Shown: positions 52,542 to 60,692 of the stretch, one piece after another
Layout: each line of letters starts with the position of its first letter
How positions within the stretch are numbered: the first letter of the stretch is position 1
Origin: SZUA-547 sp963669315
GTDB taxonomy: Bacteria; Pseudomonadota; Alphaproteobacteria; Rhodobacterales; Rhodobacteraceae
Assembly (NCBI GenBank): GCA_963669315.1
Contig: OY770021.1
Location: 3,286,001-3,350,000 of the forward strand
DNA: 64,000 bases
Reading direction: 5' to 3'
Program-made: the position numbers and the translations under genes
The notes under the pieces: generated by a model
What the model saw: only the letters and a program-made list of their open reading frames with translations
Databases searched by the model: none
What the model was told of the DNA's origin: nothing

Positions 52542-53929
52542 CGCATCGGCCCATACACAAGGTCAGGCAGATAGGTGACCCAGCCCGAAAAGAAGACCAG
52601 AAGGAAGATCATCGCGACATAAGGGATCAACAGCGGCAGCACGCCGACCGATATTTCCTCAATGCTGATCTTGCTTATTCGCGCCGCCACGAAAAGGTTT
52701 ACCCCGATAGGCGGCGTCAGGAAGCCGATCTCGCAAGTCATCACCGTGAAGATGCCAAACACGACGGGATCGATGCCAAGGCTGGTGACCAGCGGATAAA
52801 ACACGGCGGTGAAGATGATGATCTGCGGGATGCTTTCCAACCACATCCCGACGATGATGTAGAACACCCCGATCAGCAGCATCACGAGCCATGGGAACTC
52901 CACTAGCCCCTGGAACAAGCCCAGCACGAAGGTCGGAATATCGAAAATCGTCACCAGCTGGCCGAAGGCTTTGGTTGAGCCAAGAATGAACAGCACCGTG
53001 CCGATCACAATCGCGGTAAACTTGAACGCGTGGAACAATTTGACCCAAGTTAGCCCCTTGTAGATGAACATCCCGACAAACAAACCGTAAGCCACGGCGA
53101 CGCCTGCCGCCTCGGACGGGGTAAAGATGCCGGCATAGATGCCGCCAAGGATTATGACCGGCGCCATGACCGCCCATTTGCCTTCCCAGAACGCCTCCAA
53201 CAAAGGACCCCAGCGGAATTTCTCACCGGTGCCGCCATAGTCGTTCTTCACCGAGATGATGAAGACAACAACCATGAGCATCAAGCCAAGCACGATGCCC
53301 GGAATAATCCCCGCCAAAAACAGGCGGGGGATCGAGACGTCAGTAACAAGCGCAAAAATAATCAATAGATTAGATGGCGGAATCATACTGCCGAGCGCGC
53401 CAGCCGCTGCGGCGATGGCTCCAGCAAAACGTGACTTGTAGCCCTCTTCCTGCATCGCAGGAATTGTAATCGAGCCGATCGCTGCAGTAGTTGCAGGTCC
53501 TGAGCCCGAGAGCGCTGCAAAGAACATGCAGGCTACGACCGTGACCAGGCCAATGCCGCCTTTGTAAGCACCCACGAGTTTTTGCGCGATGTTGACCAGT
53601 TTTTCGGACATGCCACCCTGTTCCATCAACTGACCAGCCAGTACGAAAAGAGGGATGGTAACCAATGGGAACGGCTCAAACGCAGTCCAAGCGGCCTGCG
53701 CCATCAGCGTCATGGGGATGTCGGCAATGTAAAGCCCAGCAACAGTGGCAATTCCTGCCGCAAAGGGGATCGGCACGCCGATGGCCATGGAGACGACAAA
53801 GACGATGGCCATCACAATCGGCCCGTTTGCGCCTGCAACAACGGCCATGATCAAACCCAAGATCAGGGTGACGAGCACGACGACGGGAACGATGCTTCCA
53901 CCGGTTTTCGAAATGGTGGTATCGCTCAT
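52538..53929 (-). CDS. dctM: TRAP transporter large permease subunit (DctM), amide-linked operon
   Basis: 463 residues with about 12 membrane helices and DctM signatures VTIPLFVLAGQLMEQGG, GALGSMIPPSNLLIIFAL and FLTPPIGVNLFVAARIS. It overlaps dctQ upstream and the dimethylformamidase-like gene downstream by 4 bp each. The subunit forms the transport path; specificity comes from the binding protein at 54494-55504. It differs clearly in sequence from the DctM at 36178-37506, so the two TRAP systems are not recent duplicates. Confidence 0.92.
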   Translation of the reverse strand: MSDTTISKTGGSIVPVVVLVTLILGLIMAVVAGANGPIVMAIVFVVSMAIGVPIPFAAGIATVAGLYIADIPMTLMAQAAWTAFEPFPLVTIPLFVLAGQLMEQGGMSEKLVNIAQKLVGAYKGGIGLVTVVACMFFAALSGSGPATTAAIGSITIPAMQEEGYKSRFAGAIAAAAGALGSMIPPSNLLIIFALVTDVSIPRLFLAGIIPGIVLGLMLMVVVFIISVKNDYGGTGEKFRWGPLLEAFWEGKWAVMAPVIILGGIYAGIFTPSEAAGVAVAYGLFVGMFIYKGLTWVKLFHAFKFTAIVIGTVLFILGSTKAFGQLVTIFDIPTFVLGLFQGLVEFPWLVMLLIGVFYIIVGMWLESIPQIIIFTAVFYPLVTSLGIDPVVFGIFTVMTCEIGFLTPPIGVNLFVAARISKISIEEISVGVLPLLIPYVAMIFLLVFFSGWVTYLPDLVYGPMR

Positions 53930-54408
53930 AGCGGCAGCCCCCGGAAATTATCGGCGCGCCAACGCCAGTAAACCTGAACAATGCGAAACAGCATCAAGCA
54001 AAACAGCATCGGGATGAACATCTGCACCCAGCGTTGCTCGATGCCTAAACCGGGGGTCTGGTACGTCACGTCGAACAGCAATTGCGTGTAGGTTGTGGTT
54101 TGCACAATCATAAAGATCACGAAGCCTAGCCACAGCACGTCTGCGGACACCACGCAGACAACTTGCAAGGCCTTTGGCAACCGACTGATCAGCAGCGTAA
54201 TTCGAATATGCGCGCGCTCGCGCGTCGCCATGGTGGCCCCAAGGTAAACGGCGAAGATCATGCCATAGACAGCGGTTTCTTCAGCCCATGCAGCCGCGGA
54301 ATGAAAGACAAACCGCAGAACAACCTGCATCAGAACCGAGCCAATTATGACGCACAGAAAGACTGCGCACAGCACCTCTTCGAAATGTTTGTCGATCTTG
54401 GACAACAT
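53926..54408 (-). CDS. dctQ: TRAP transporter small membrane subunit (DctQ)
   Basis: 160 residues with four hydrophobic helices and the DctQ pattern (FEEVLCAVFLCVIIGSVLMQVVLRFVF, AAAWAEETAVYGMIFAVYLG, then RERAHIRITLL). Pairs with DctM downstream by a 4-bp overlap and is separated from dctP by 85 bp containing a hairpin. Length is normal for the family. Confidence 0.88.
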   Translation of the reverse strand: MLSKIDKHFEEVLCAVFLCVIIGSVLMQVVLRFVFHSAAAWAEETAVYGMIFAVYLGATMATRERAHIRITLLISRLPKALQVVCVVSADVLWLGFVIFMIVQTTTYTQLLFDVTYQTPGLGIEQRWVQMFIPMLFCLMLFRIVQVYWRWRADNFRGLPL

Positions 54409-54441
54409 GCCATTCCCCCGGGGCGAGCGCGCCCTTTAGCG

Positions 54442-54473
54442 AAAAGAGCCTGCGAAAGCGGACATACAGGCTC
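54442..54473 (-). terminator. Intra-operon hairpin/attenuator between dctP and dctQ
   Basis: On the minus strand, GAGCCTG and CAGGCTC pair over 7 bp around a 14-nt loop and are followed by TTTT. It sits 21 bp after the dctP stop, where partial termination would keep the binding protein in excess over the membrane subunits. Confidence 0.65.
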
Positions 54474-54493
54474 CTTGTTTTTTGTGATCTGCC

Positions 54494-55504
54494 TTATTCA
54501 GCCGCAGCGCGGATCGCGAGCAGCAGCTCGTTGAACTCTTCGCTGCCTTCTTCCGCGTATTTGTCCTGAACGCTCAGACCGGCAGTTATGAAGTCGGTTT
54601 TGTCGACTTCAGCGGTTGACATACCACCTTCGGTGGTCAGGAAAGTGCGGATTTCTTCGACCTGCGCCGAGACAACTTCTTTCTGGTGGACGCCAGACTC
54701 TCGCGCGGCGCGCAGCACGGCTTCACGCTGAGCGTCGTCCAACTTGCCCATGATCCGGTCGCTGGCGAAGAGCGGCGAGAAGTAGTTGAAGTGCTCAAGC
54801 GCGGTGAAATGCGGCATGAATTCATAGAACTTCTGCGATTTTACAAATGGCGTGCCCGCGTCTCCACCGTCAACTGTACGGGTCTGCAGGGCCGTAGGTG
54901 TATCCGCCCATGGCAAAGGAATCGGGGCAGCCCCGAATGCGGTGAATGTGTCCAGCATGACCTGATTCTTGGGAACCCGAATCTTCATGCCTTCCATGTC
55001 CGCCATGCTGGTGATCGGATTGCGCGAGTTGAAAAAATCCCGATCGCCGACCACACCGTAGGTCAGCAGATGCACGCCAGTGGCCTCTTGCATCTGCGTC
55101 GCGAATTTTAGACCCACTTCACCTTCCAAAACTTTGTAGGCGTGCTCCTTGTTCTGGAAGATGTAGGGCAACACAAACGCATCCATCAGCGGGAAGTGCG
55201 GCGATACGTTGTTCATCGTAATGATGTACATATCAACAGTACCAAGTTGCATCGCCTTGAAGGCTTCGTCTTCCGACGTCAACTGCGCACAGCAGCGAAT
55301 TTTGACGTCAACGCTCCCGTCGGAGTATTTCTCGGCCAGCTCTTCGAACTTGGTGGCGATAGTGCCATAGGAACTGGTCTCGGCCGTCGCATAGCCAAGA
55401 TTGATTGTGACATCGGCCGCTTGCGCCGCCGGTCCTGAGACAACCATCGCAAGCGCGGATGTCGCAATTAGTTTTAAGCCTGGTATCGGCATTGATCTCT
55501 CCAT
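54494..55504 (-). CDS. dctP: TRAP transporter solute-binding protein (DctP family)
   Basis: 336 residues. Signal peptide LKLIATSALAMVVSGPAAQA, mature start near ADVTINLGYA. DctP features include MADMEGMKIRVPKNQVMLDTF with the substrate-binding Arg and the PLPWADTPTALQTRTVDGGD segment. The ATG at 55504 (MERSMPIPG) is preferred over an upstream frame start at 55543. First gene of the operon dctP-dctQ-dctM-dimethylformamidase-like, divergent from a LysR regulator. The ligand is likely a small amide or carboxylate that the last gene product degrades; this is inferred from gene order. Confidence 0.9.
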   Translation of the reverse strand: MERSMPIPGLKLIATSALAMVVSGPAAQAADVTINLGYATAETSSYGTIATKFEELAEKYSDGSVDVKIRCCAQLTSEDEAFKAMQLGTVDMYIITMNNVSPHFPLMDAFVLPYIFQNKEHAYKVLEGEVGLKFATQMQEATGVHLLTYGVVGDRDFFNSRNPITSMADMEGMKIRVPKNQVMLDTFTAFGAAPIPLPWADTPTALQTRTVDGGDAGTPFVKSQKFYEFMPHFTALEHFNYFSPLFASDRIMGKLDDAQREAVLRAARESGVHQKEVVSAQVEEIRTFLTTEGGMSTAEVDKTDFITAGLSVQDKYAEEGSEEFNELLLAIRAAAE

Positions 55505-55564
55505 GCTGAGTCCTTGGATTTTCTTATCCCACAACGGTGACATGGTTTTTGTTGCCAGTATAAT

Positions 55565-55585
55565 ATCAATTGGGTAACAATTGAT
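55565..55585. promoter_or_regulatory. LysR-type operator palindrome in divergent promoter
   Basis: ATCAATTG and its exact inverted copy CAATTGAT are separated by 5 bp (GGTAA). The site lies 15 bp before the LysR gene ATG and 60 bp from the dctP start, the usual placement of an autoregulatory LysR-type binding site that also controls the divergent operon. Confidence 0.7.
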
Positions 55586-55599
55586 GCCTGTAAAGCATC

Positions 55600-56496
55600 A
55601 TGAGATTTGGCCTAAGGCATATCCGCTATTTTATGGCCGTCGCCGAGGAGCTGCATTTCAGGCGCGCTGCGGAACGATTAGGGATCGCCCAACCCGCTCT
55701 GAGCCGTGCTATTCGCTATCTGGAAAAAGACCTGGGCGTCGAGCTCTTCGAACGTACGAACCGCAGTGTCGCGATTACAGCCGCCGGGAAAACCTTTTTC
55801 GACGGCTGTCTGACGATCGTCAATTCAATCGAACATGTGGTTGACAATGCCAGACGCGTTAGTGAGGGCCAGATTGGCGCGCTGCGGATCGGATATACCG
55901 ACACCGCGATCTCTGGTGTGCTGCCGAGTCAACTCAAGGCGTTTCAGGATCAGCAGCCAGGCATCGTCCTGCAGCCTCATCATGACGTCACGACGACTCA
56001 GTTGCAAAAACTGGACCAAGGCGTGCTCGACTTTGGCTTTGTCACCGGGCCGATCAACCGATCAGGATATGAGCAGTGCCAGATCGAGTCAGAGCGGTTT
56101 GTCTGCGTGGTCAACGAGACCCATCCGCTTGCAACGCGCAATTCGATCCAACTTGAAGAGATATCAGACGAGAACTTCGTGCATGGGTCCTCAAAGGACT
56201 GGCAACAATTCTATTCGTACCTCTTCCCGCTGTGCCGCAGATCGGGATTTGAGCCGCGAATTGTCCAGGAGGCGTATAATACCGCTGGCATCTTGGGATT
56301 AGTCGCCTGCGGCATGGGGATAACCATCCTGACGGACAACGTCCGCAACTCAATTATTCCGGGGCTGGTCGTTCTCGATCTTGAGGATGTTGTGGAACTC
56401 TTGCAGACAATGGCGGTGTGGCGCCTGGATGTCATGACCGGGTCGAAAAAGCTGTTTGCGGATTTCCTTCGCGATACTCGGCCCAAGGTCGCCTAG
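55600..56496 (+). CDS. LysR-family transcriptional regulator
   Basis: 298 residues: N-terminal winged helix-turn-helix (FRRAAERLGIAQPALSRAIRYLEKDLGVELFERTNRS) and a two-lobed periplasmic-binding-protein-like effector domain starting near IGALRIGYTDTAISGVLP. It is divergent from the TRAP/dimethylformamidase-like operon across 95 bp containing a perfect palindrome, so it is very likely the activator of that operon, responding to the transported compound or its product. Confidence 0.92.
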   Translation: MRFGLRHIRYFMAVAEELHFRRAAERLGIAQPALSRAIRYLEKDLGVELFERTNRSVAITAAGKTFFDGCLTIVNSIEHVVDNARRVSEGQIGALRIGYTDTAISGVLPSQLKAFQDQQPGIVLQPHHDVTTTQLQKLDQGVLDFGFVTGPINRSGYEQCQIESERFVCVVNETHPLATRNSIQLEEISDENFVHGSSKDWQQFYSYLFPLCRRSGFEPRIVQEAYNTAGILGLVACGMGITILTDNVRNSIIPGLVVLDLEDVVELLQTMAVWRLDVMTGSKKLFADFLRDTRPKVA

Positions 56497-57105
56497 ACGC
56501 GCTTGACCGGCCACTGCAGCTATTCGGGTGCCTGCAAAGAAGGTCGGCTTCGTCCGCAACTCAGTCATCTCTTAGTTCGAGTTTGCCGCCGAGCACGCGA
56601 ACGGCAGCTTTCTTCGCTGCATCACAGCATCATTCGTAGATGAGCTGTACTGTATCAGATGCTGCAAGCGCGGTCGCCGATTTCACGACTGATCCGCCGT
56701 GGGCTCCAAGAGTCAATTCGCTGCGCATTATATGGTCGACTGAACCGTGTGAATTTTCGGTCGGTAGCTGAACGGTCAGCGCCAACGATTCTGAAAGATG
56801 GCGTGCGCGATGCGTGATCGCTAAATGCTAACGCCATCTCGTCTGCAATTGTCGCCCCTGAACTAATGAGTTCCGGAGCTGGATTCGGTCCGGTCTGGGT
56901 TTCGCGCCTGCGCGATGTCACGCAAGCTGGAGACGGAGTCACATCTATCCGCTTCACCTGGTTTAATTTCAATAAGTTAGCGCCTGAAGAAGTCACAACT
57001 TTCTCTGCGGTCGTCCACATCATTCTGAGACGCTCAGGCCGATATTGACCACAGAAGCGGCGCGAACCCGATCGCGTCGCATTGAGGCTGATCGGAGCAG
57101 ATGAA
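56497..57105. other. Intergenic region left of the tRNA-Lys-proximal module
   Basis: 609 bp. Frames at 56866-57048 (+) and 56655-57206 (-) lack domains and convincing starts. The stretch separates the LysR gene from the HTH/integrase module and is where a left attachment site could lie, but I could not find a copy of the tRNA 3' end in it. Confidence 0.4.
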
Positions 57106-57306
57106 ATGAAGAACCTGAACCAGGAGCAGCTGGCGGCGCGTTGGGATCTCTCTCCCCGCACGCTGGAGCAATGGCGCTGGCGGGGCGTTGGGCCGCGGTT
57201 TCTCAAGATCGGCGGGCGGGTGATCTATCCGGTCGACGAAATTGAAGCCTATGAGGCCGGACGGCTCTACCAGAACACGTCCGGCCCCTTGCCGCGCGAG
57301 GGCTGA
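57106..57306 (+). CDS. AlpA/MerR-like helix-turn-helix protein (excisionase type)
   Basis: 66 residues, almost entirely one winged helix domain: LNQEQLAARWDLSPRTLEQW, then the RFLKIGGRVIYPVDEIEAYE wing characteristic of AlpA/excisionase-like proteins. Such small proteins act as recombination directionality factors or regulators of integrative elements. GGAG precedes the ATG. It is 3 bp upstream of another HTH gene and about 490 bp upstream of a tyrosine recombinase. Confidence 0.82.
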   Translation: MKNLNQEQLAARWDLSPRTLEQWRWRGVGPRFLKIGGRVIYPVDEIEAYEAGRLYQNTSGPLPREG

Positions 57307-57309
57307 GCG

Positions 57310-57723
57310 ATGCCCAAGCGCCCACCTCATCACCTCATCAAGCGGAACATGGTCTACACCGTCGCGGAGGCGGCCGGCGTGTTGGGCATGCATCGGCAGA
57401 CCGTGACCCGTTGGATTCGGAAGCACGGCCTTCCGGCGGAGACGGACCGGCGGCCCTGGCTCATCGAAGGACGCGTTCTCAAGGGCTGGCTGATCGAGCG
57501 TCGTGAGGGGAGGCGGCAAAGGCTCGGGCCGGGCGAGATCTTCTGTCTGCCCTGCCGAAGGCCGGTCCGTCCCGACGGCGATTTCGCCGAGTATCTTCCG
57601 CGCACCGCGCGCGCCGGCGCCCTCAGGGGGATCTGTCCCTCCTGTGACCGTCTTGTCCACAGGGCGACCAGGCGGGCCGATCTGGATCGCGTGGCCGGCG
57701 ATCTCGATGTCGCGATCACATGA
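57310..57723 (+). CDS. Helix-turn-helix protein with zinc-ribbon-like Cys pairs
   Basis: 137 residues. N-terminal HTH (VYTVAEAAGVLGMHRQTVTRWIRKHGLP with a short wing) followed by two Cys pairs, CLPCRRP near residue 79 and CPSCDRL near residue 111, suited to bind zinc. It is a likely DNA-binding accessory protein of the integrative module, encoded between the excisionase-like gene (3-bp gap) and the recombinase (70-bp gap). Exact function unknown. Confidence 0.75.
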   Translation: MPKRPPHHLIKRNMVYTVAEAAGVLGMHRQTVTRWIRKHGLPAETDRRPWLIEGRVLKGWLIERREGRRQRLGPGEIFCLPCRRPVRPDGDFAEYLPRTARAGALRGICPSCDRLVHRATRRADLDRVAGDLDVAIT

Positions 57724-57793
57724 GGAGAGGAACGATTAAAGGGAGGCTCCAGCCCTCTCGTAATCGTTCACTTCTGAAGGGAGTCTAAAACCC

Positions 57794-58855
57794 ATGAAAA
57801 AGCGCAGTTCAAGCAATGTCCGGGTTCGCCGGAAATACATCCTCTGGCTCAAGGAGGCGCGGGGCCTCTCGGACGCATCGATCGACCGGGCCGCCGCGTC
57901 CATCGCACGCTTCGAGGCTGTCACCGGAGGCGCCGATTTCAAGAGCTTTCACGTTGAAAAGGCGCGCGCCTTCAAGCGGCGACTGGAGAGCGAAGTCAAC
58001 GAGAAGACCGGTCGTCCCCTTTCTGCTGGTCTGATCGATGGGACGCTGCGCGACTTGAAGGCGTTCTTCGGCTGGCTTGCTGATCAGCCGGGTTATCGGT
58101 CGAAGGTCTCGCATGCCGACGCGGCCTATTTCACGCCCTCGCGCGGAGTCGCAAAGTCGGCGCACGGCGGCGTCTGGCGCGATCACCCCTCGCCGGAGCA
58201 GGCCGCGCATGCGATCCGTTCGATGCAAGGCGAGACACTGATCGAGCGGCGCGACCGCGCGATGATGGCTCTGCTCTATCTGACCGGCGGACGGGACGGC
58301 GCGCTCATTACGCTGCGGCTCCGCAACGTCGACATCTTCGCCCGGTGTGTCCACTTCTCTGGTCGCGAGGTCGAGACCAAGTTCGGCAAGAGATTCACGA
58401 GCTGGTTTTTCCCCGTTGGCGAAGAGTTCGAGCAATACGTCGCCGAATGGGCCTCTGAGTTGCGAGAGAAACTTCTCTTCGGCCCAGGCGATCCGATATT
58501 TCCACGCCAAGCGACCGGTCTCAGCGCGAATGGTTCATTCGCGGCTCAGGGCCTCGATCGAACGCCCTACGCCAACACGGCGCAGCTGGCGCAAATTTGC
58601 AAACAGTCGTTTGAAGGCTCGGGTCTTCCAGCCTTCACTCCACATCTTCTGCGCAAGACGTTGGTCGATCTCGCGAGCATCCATTGCCGTACGCCGGAGG
58701 ACTTCAAGGCCTGGTCGCAGAACCTCGGCCATGAGGATGTCATGACGACGTTTCGCAGCTACGGAGCAGTCGCGCCGGGTCGGCAGGGCGATCTCATTCG
58801 CAGGATGCGGTCGGTTGACGTGGGAGAGGACGAGAATCTTTTCGAGCCGTGCTGA
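57794..58855 (+). CDS. Tyrosine recombinase/integrase of tRNA-Lys-proximal element
   Basis: 353 residues: N-terminal SAM-like DNA-binding domain (about 8-110, RKYILWLKEARGLSDASID) and catalytic domain with Arg in TGGRDGALITLRL, His-x-x-Arg in TPHLLRKTL, and LGHEDVMTTFRSYG with the second His and the nucleophile Tyr. It is complete and probably functional. Its 3' end overlaps the convergent QueC-like gene by 62 bp, so the cargo is physically fused to the recombination gene. Integration at the tRNA-Lys gene 2.7 kb to the right is a reasonable inference. Confidence 0.9.
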   Translation: MKKRSSSNVRVRRKYILWLKEARGLSDASIDRAAASIARFEAVTGGADFKSFHVEKARAFKRRLESEVNEKTGRPLSAGLIDGTLRDLKAFFGWLADQPGYRSKVSHADAAYFTPSRGVAKSAHGGVWRDHPSPEQAAHAIRSMQGETLIERRDRAMMALLYLTGGRDGALITLRLRNVDIFARCVHFSGREVETKFGKRFTSWFFPVGEEFEQYVAEWASELREKLLFGPGDPIFPRQATGLSANGSFAAQGLDRTPYANTAQLAQICKQSFEGSGLPAFTPHLLRKTLVDLASIHCRTPEDFKAWSQNLGHEDVMTTFRSYGAVAPGRQGDLIRRMRSVDVGEDENLFEPC

Positions 58856-60692
58856 TTTGCTCGGAAGGCTCTCGATAGACTCGAACATGGTCTGGATTAA
58901 GCCGATAGCCGCGCCAAGGAATGTTCTCGACGATCTCATTAATGTCCGGCGGCGCAATCCCGTTCGCCTCGCAGCGGGAGGCGACGTTCCTACGCAGCCG
59001 ATTTACCCGTCGGCGAACGACCTCCTCGCCCAGATCCCACTCTTGGGACAGGAGGCTCGGCTTAACAAATGGGTGGTCTTCGGCAGGCGATCCGGCGCCG
59101 AGCGCCTGCAGGTGATCTTTCGCCAGACGGTGGAGCAGTTCTGCGGCGACGCCTCTGATAAGGCCAAGTCCGTCGATCTCCACAACGCCGTTGCGGTCTT
59201 CAAGCCTTAGCACCCAATGCCGATTTCTATCATTGACAGCCTTCGTCTCTTCTGTTGCAGACGCCAAGGTGATCGCGGCGGGCCCGTCGCCGCCGAAACG
59301 CTCGCGCCCAATCATCGCGATCAGGCTGTCCGGCTCGACGTCTCTCTCTCCTCTGGCGACATCTGACAAACGCCCGTCGAGCACGCCCCTGATCGACAGG
59401 CCGTGCCTTTGATGCAGCTCGAACAGGCGTCTCGCTGCGGCATCCGGCGTCATGTCGAGCGCGCCAAGCGCCCTCTGCACCTCACCGAATGACAGCACGA
59501 AGTCTTTCAGCGACATGCTGGAGAACGCGTTTGCGTTGCGGACAAAGCCCAACGCCATTTCCCGATCTCTAACATCCCTTCGGGCGCCTTCGAGTGGGTC
59601 AATCTCGTAATCTACGACGGGATCATCGTCGCCCATGTCGGCCGCCAGCGCGGCGAAGCGGCGGTCGATGCACTGCGAACACCTTCCGCAATGGGGATGC
59701 ATGATGGTTCTGCCGCGAACATCGCCGCAGCTTCGCGACAAGCGAACCAGGTCTCTTGCACCGGCGTTACGTATCAGCGCCAGCACGTCCGTCTTGGTTT
59801 TCCAGAACAGAGGATTGTCGACGCTGAACGGCCGCTTCAACACGGCCGAAAACAGCTCGCCCAGATCGGCCAATGCTTGGGGGTGTGTCGAACGGGTCGC
59901 GCGCGCGCCGGCCACCTGACCCGAGATCGGCAGGTTGAGGCTGACCACACCGTTCTCGTGGAACTTCACGCGATCGACGTGCGTCATTTCGGCGACCGCA
60001 GCGCCGAGCGCGGCGAAGAGAAACGATCGCGACCGATGTGTAGACTCCCGGTTCGTCCCCTTGCCGAGTTGCACGGAGACTGGGAAGTGGAGCACCCGCG
60101 CCGCACCGAAGCGTTTCCGAAGTTCCGAGATGATCGCCGACTGCGCCTTCGCCAGTTTCGTCGAGGACTGGTGGCTCACCAGCGCAACGCGTCGCCCACC
60201 CACGCTGAGGTCTTCCAGCGCGCCTGCGAGGGAGTCGAGACCGCCGGAGAACATGGCCACATCGCTGACCGCCACATCCGCGTCTCGCAGGTTCAAAAAC
60301 TCGATTCGCGTGGGTTCAGGAGTTCTTTCAACGAAGGTGAAGCTGTAGTGGTCATCCGAGAGAAGGCCTAGCGTCTTCTCCAACGGCTCGCGCACCTCTG
60401 CGCTGTTCCAGAGGTCGGGATCGCGAACCGGGATTTCGAACGCCATACGCCGACGCCAACGCGCGCCCATCTGCGCGTCTTTCAGGCCGCCGCGGGGCAT
60501 GGCCGCATCAGCAGCGTAGACCACCGCCGCGACCTCAATGAGATCCAGGACTGGCTCTGGAGGATTGGCCACCATGCGATGGGTCAATCCCTCGATCCGA
60601 AGCGTGGCGCCACGCCGCTCTCCGTTTATATCGAGGACGATCTTCTCGTCCTCAGCGCCTTCGACGCAGCGGATGCGGGCTTCACGCGGCAT
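58794..60692 (-). CDS. QueC-like PP-loop/zinc protein with C-terminal winged helix
   Basis: 632 residues. An N-terminal domain (1-140) of unknown fold precedes a QueC-like core: PP-loop SGGLDS at 149-154, KFHENGVVSLNLP near 243-255 and a zinc site Cys322-x12-Cys335-x2-Cys338-x2-Cys341 (HCGRCSQC). A helical section follows, then an OmpR-like winged helix (about 545-607, RRRVNRLRRNVASRC and WRGYRL). True QueC is about 230 residues, makes preQ0 and lacks these additions. Long QueC relatives are known in Qat and type IV CBASS antiphage systems. No partner of those systems is here except the 261-residue protein, whose gene overlaps this start by 11 bp. Function unproven. Confidence 0.82.
   Translation of the reverse strand: MPREARIRCVEGAEDEKIVLDINGERRGATLRIEGLTHRMVANPPEPVLDLIEVAAVVYAADAAMPRGGLKDAQMGARWRRRMAFEIPVRDPDLWNSAEVREPLEKTLGLLSDDHYSFTFVERTPEPTRIEFLNLRDADVAVSDVAMFSGGLDSLAGALEDLSVGGRRVALVSHQSSTKLAKAQSAIISELRKRFGAARVLHFPVSVQLGKGTNRESTHRSRSFLFAALGAAVAEMTHVDRVKFHENGVVSLNLPISGQVAGARATRSTHPQALADLGELFSAVLKRPFSVDNPLFWKTKTDVLALIRNAGARDLVRLSRSCGDVRGRTIMHPHCGRCSQCIDRRFAALAADMGDDDPVVDYEIDPLEGARRDVRDREMALGFVRNANAFSSMSLKDFVLSFGEVQRALGALDMTPDAAARRLFELHQRHGLSIRGVLDGRLSDVARGERDVEPDSLIAMIGRERFGGDGPAAITLASATEETKAVNDRNRHWVLRLEDRNGVVEIDGLGLIRGVAAELLHRLAKDHLQALGAGSPAEDHPFVKPSLLSQEWDLGEEVVRRRVNRLRRNVASRCEANGIAPPDINEIVENIPWRGYRLNPDHVRVYREPSEQISTARKDSRPLPRQPTASCE

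Noticed and set aside
56655..57206. 183-codon minus-strand frame and 60-codon plus-strand frame in the gap before the HTH genes
   Set aside because: Neither has a recognisable motif or good start signals, and the minus-strand frame runs into the antisense of the HTH gene.
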